Source: Coxiellaceae bacterium
GTDB lineage: Bacteria > Pseudomonadota > Gammaproteobacteria > Coxiellales > Coxiellaceae
Length of the DNA: 6,052 nt
NCBI GenBank assembly: GCA_014238325.1
Contig: JABABH010000176.1
Location: forward strand, 1-6,052
Direction: 5' to 3'
Position 1 is the first letter of the stretch; the number at the start of each line of letters is the position of its first letter. Under the pieces are notes generated by a model. That model was not told where the DNA came from. It was given only the letters and a program-made list of their open reading frames with translations, and searched no databases. Below are positions 5,183 to 6,052 of this stretch, piece after piece. The translations under genes and the position numbers were made by a program.

Positions 5183-5995
5183 ATGAATCGATGTCTGTAT
5201 GCAGCCGTTATAACCCTAGTCATGACATTATGTTCGTTTCAAATGAGCACAGCTTTGGGTCATCCTGCTACCCTATCTGTACCATCACAGAAACAGACCG
5301 TACCTAATAGATTGTCCCAGGATTTGATGAAATTAGTGAGTCAACAGCCGTTTGGCATGGGGTGGATAGCGATTAAGCCTTCGCATCCGCATAGGTCTGA
5401 TGGGCCAGGGGATAGGAGAAGCAGTTTCGCATCATTGGGTTTGCGGGGCTACCATGTTCAGTGGTTGGGTGAAATCATAGCAACAGAACGCCTGGTGTTA
5501 TTGCAGCAGAGTCTTAACCACCTTCAAGAAAAAATTGACACCTTGCAGGAAGCCGTAGTCATGCTGATGCAGGAAGTGATTCAGCTTAAAAAAACGAGCG
5601 CATCGGGGCATCCCTTCAACGTTTCTAATAGATACTCGCCTGTCTTTAGCGCTGTGATAGAGGTTGTCTCAGTTTACCGTGTTTTAATTATGGGCAGTGT
5701 GGTTATGGTGGTATTGCTGCTATTGCTCTGGAGATACTGGCCTCGGAAACATGAAAAAAGTCTCAGGCATATGACAACGACATTATCGCCTGCACATCGG
5801 ATTCAGGAGGAGCAGCAGCATGAAGATCATGAGCAGGGCATGTCAGCCAAGCTCAATTTGGCCCATGCTTATATTGCAATGGAGGATTATCAGTCAGCTA
5901 GGAAAATCTTAAAAGCCGTGACGGAATATGGTAACCTTGCGCAGCAGGAAGAGGCGAGAGTTTTATTGGATACAGAGCTGCCTATCTCCTCTTGA
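5183..5995 (+). CDS. short FimV/HubP-like inner-membrane protein with FimV C-terminal domain
   Basis: The 270-residue product begins with a signal peptide (about 1-26: a short basic start, a hydrophobic core, then STALG as a likely cleavage area). Next is a periplasmic segment of about 75 residues without recognisable domain, then a heptad-like coiled coil (about 100-137, LQQSLNHLQEKIDTLQEAVV...), and a single membrane helix (about 165-186) followed by the basic RYWPRKHEK, indicating a cytoplasmic C-terminus. A polar linker leads to residues 221-262, which match the FimV C-terminal TPR-like motif (AKLNLAHAYIAMEDYQSARKI...). In Pseudomonas, Vibrio, Legionella and Shewanella, FimV/HubP proteins organise the cell pole and affect type IV pili, flagella or secretion. 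Those are much longer and carry a periplasmic LysM domain, which I cannot see here. It is transcribed alone, divergently from the permease. Assignment rests on topology plus the C-terminal motif; the cellular role is inferred. Confidence 0.75.
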   Translation: MNRCLYAAVITLVMTLCSFQMSTALGHPATLSVPSQKQTVPNRLSQDLMKLVSQQPFGMGWIAIKPSHPHRSDGPGDRRSSFASLGLRGYHVQWLGEIIATERLVLLQQSLNHLQEKIDTLQEAVVMLMQEVIQLKKTSASGHPFNVSNRYSPVFSAVIEVVSVYRVLIMGSVVMVVLLLLLWRYWPRKHEKSLRHMTTTLSPAHRIQEEQQHEDHEQGMSAKLNLAHAYIAMEDYQSARKILKAVTEYGNLAQQEEARVLLDTELPISS

Positions 5996-6016
5996 TGAAG
6001 GTGTATATATCCATGC

Positions 6017-6048
6017 CACTTCAAGGTGCGAAGCATGCACTTGAAGTG
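6017..6048 (+). repeat. strong inverted repeat after the FimV-like gene (possible terminator or dispersed palindrome)
   Basis: CACTTCAAG (6017-6025) and CTTGAAGTG (6040-6048) are perfect complements. After a one-base bulge (6026), TGC and GCA extend the stem to 12 bp around a seven-base loop. It starts 21 bp after the FimV-like stop, the right place for a Rho-independent terminator. The last four visible bases are ACTC, and the window ends before any U-tract could be seen. A dispersed intergenic palindrome is the alternative. Confidence 0.55.
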
Positions 6049-6052
6049 ACTC

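Overview
The window looks like the chromosome of a gammaproteobacterium of moderate to low G+C content. The evidence is a miaB-ybeY pair, a FimV/HubP-type C-terminal domain and an Rpn-family nuclease. The overall style (AT-rich, intragenic-repeat Rpn protein, reduced FimV) would suit a Legionellales/Coxiellaceae-like bacterium, but that placement is inference and nothing here proves it.

Layout. At the left edge a possible plus-strand gene enters from outside and ends at 148, overlapping the 3' end of ybeY tail to tail. Four genes then lie on the minus strand. In transcription order they are an APC-family amino acid permease (4761-3118), an Rpn-family PD-(D/E)XK nuclease (3033-2020), miaB (2003-630) and ybeY (613-119). 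The last three are packed with 16-nt gaps and are probably co-transcribed. ybeZ/phoH, which usually sits between miaB and ybeY in gammaproteobacteria, is absent. A divergent region of about 420 bp (4762-5182) separates the permease from a plus-strand gene for a small FimV-like inner-membrane protein (5183-5995). The divergent region holds a good sigma70-type promoter for the FimV-like gene, two possible 5'-UTR hairpins and two inverted repeats nearer the permease. A strong inverted repeat follows the FimV-like gene at the right edge.

How the genes relate. MiaB (tRNA A37 methylthiolation) and YbeY (rRNA maturation/ribosome quality control) are housekeeping translation genes. The rpn gene placed directly in front of them is the accessory element. 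Its last 94 codons begin at an internal ATG with a well-placed Shine-Dalgarno and carry four 24-bp tandem repeats, which give a glycine every fourth residue. This is the architecture described for Rpn gene-within-gene toxin-antitoxin/antiphage systems, where a separately translated C-terminal fragment (RpnS) inhibits the full-length nuclease (RpnL). It is the most interesting signal in the window. Second is the FimV-like protein, which keeps the signal peptide, a coiled coil, one membrane helix and the FimV C-terminal motif in 270 residues, whereas classical FimV/HubP proteins are several times longer.
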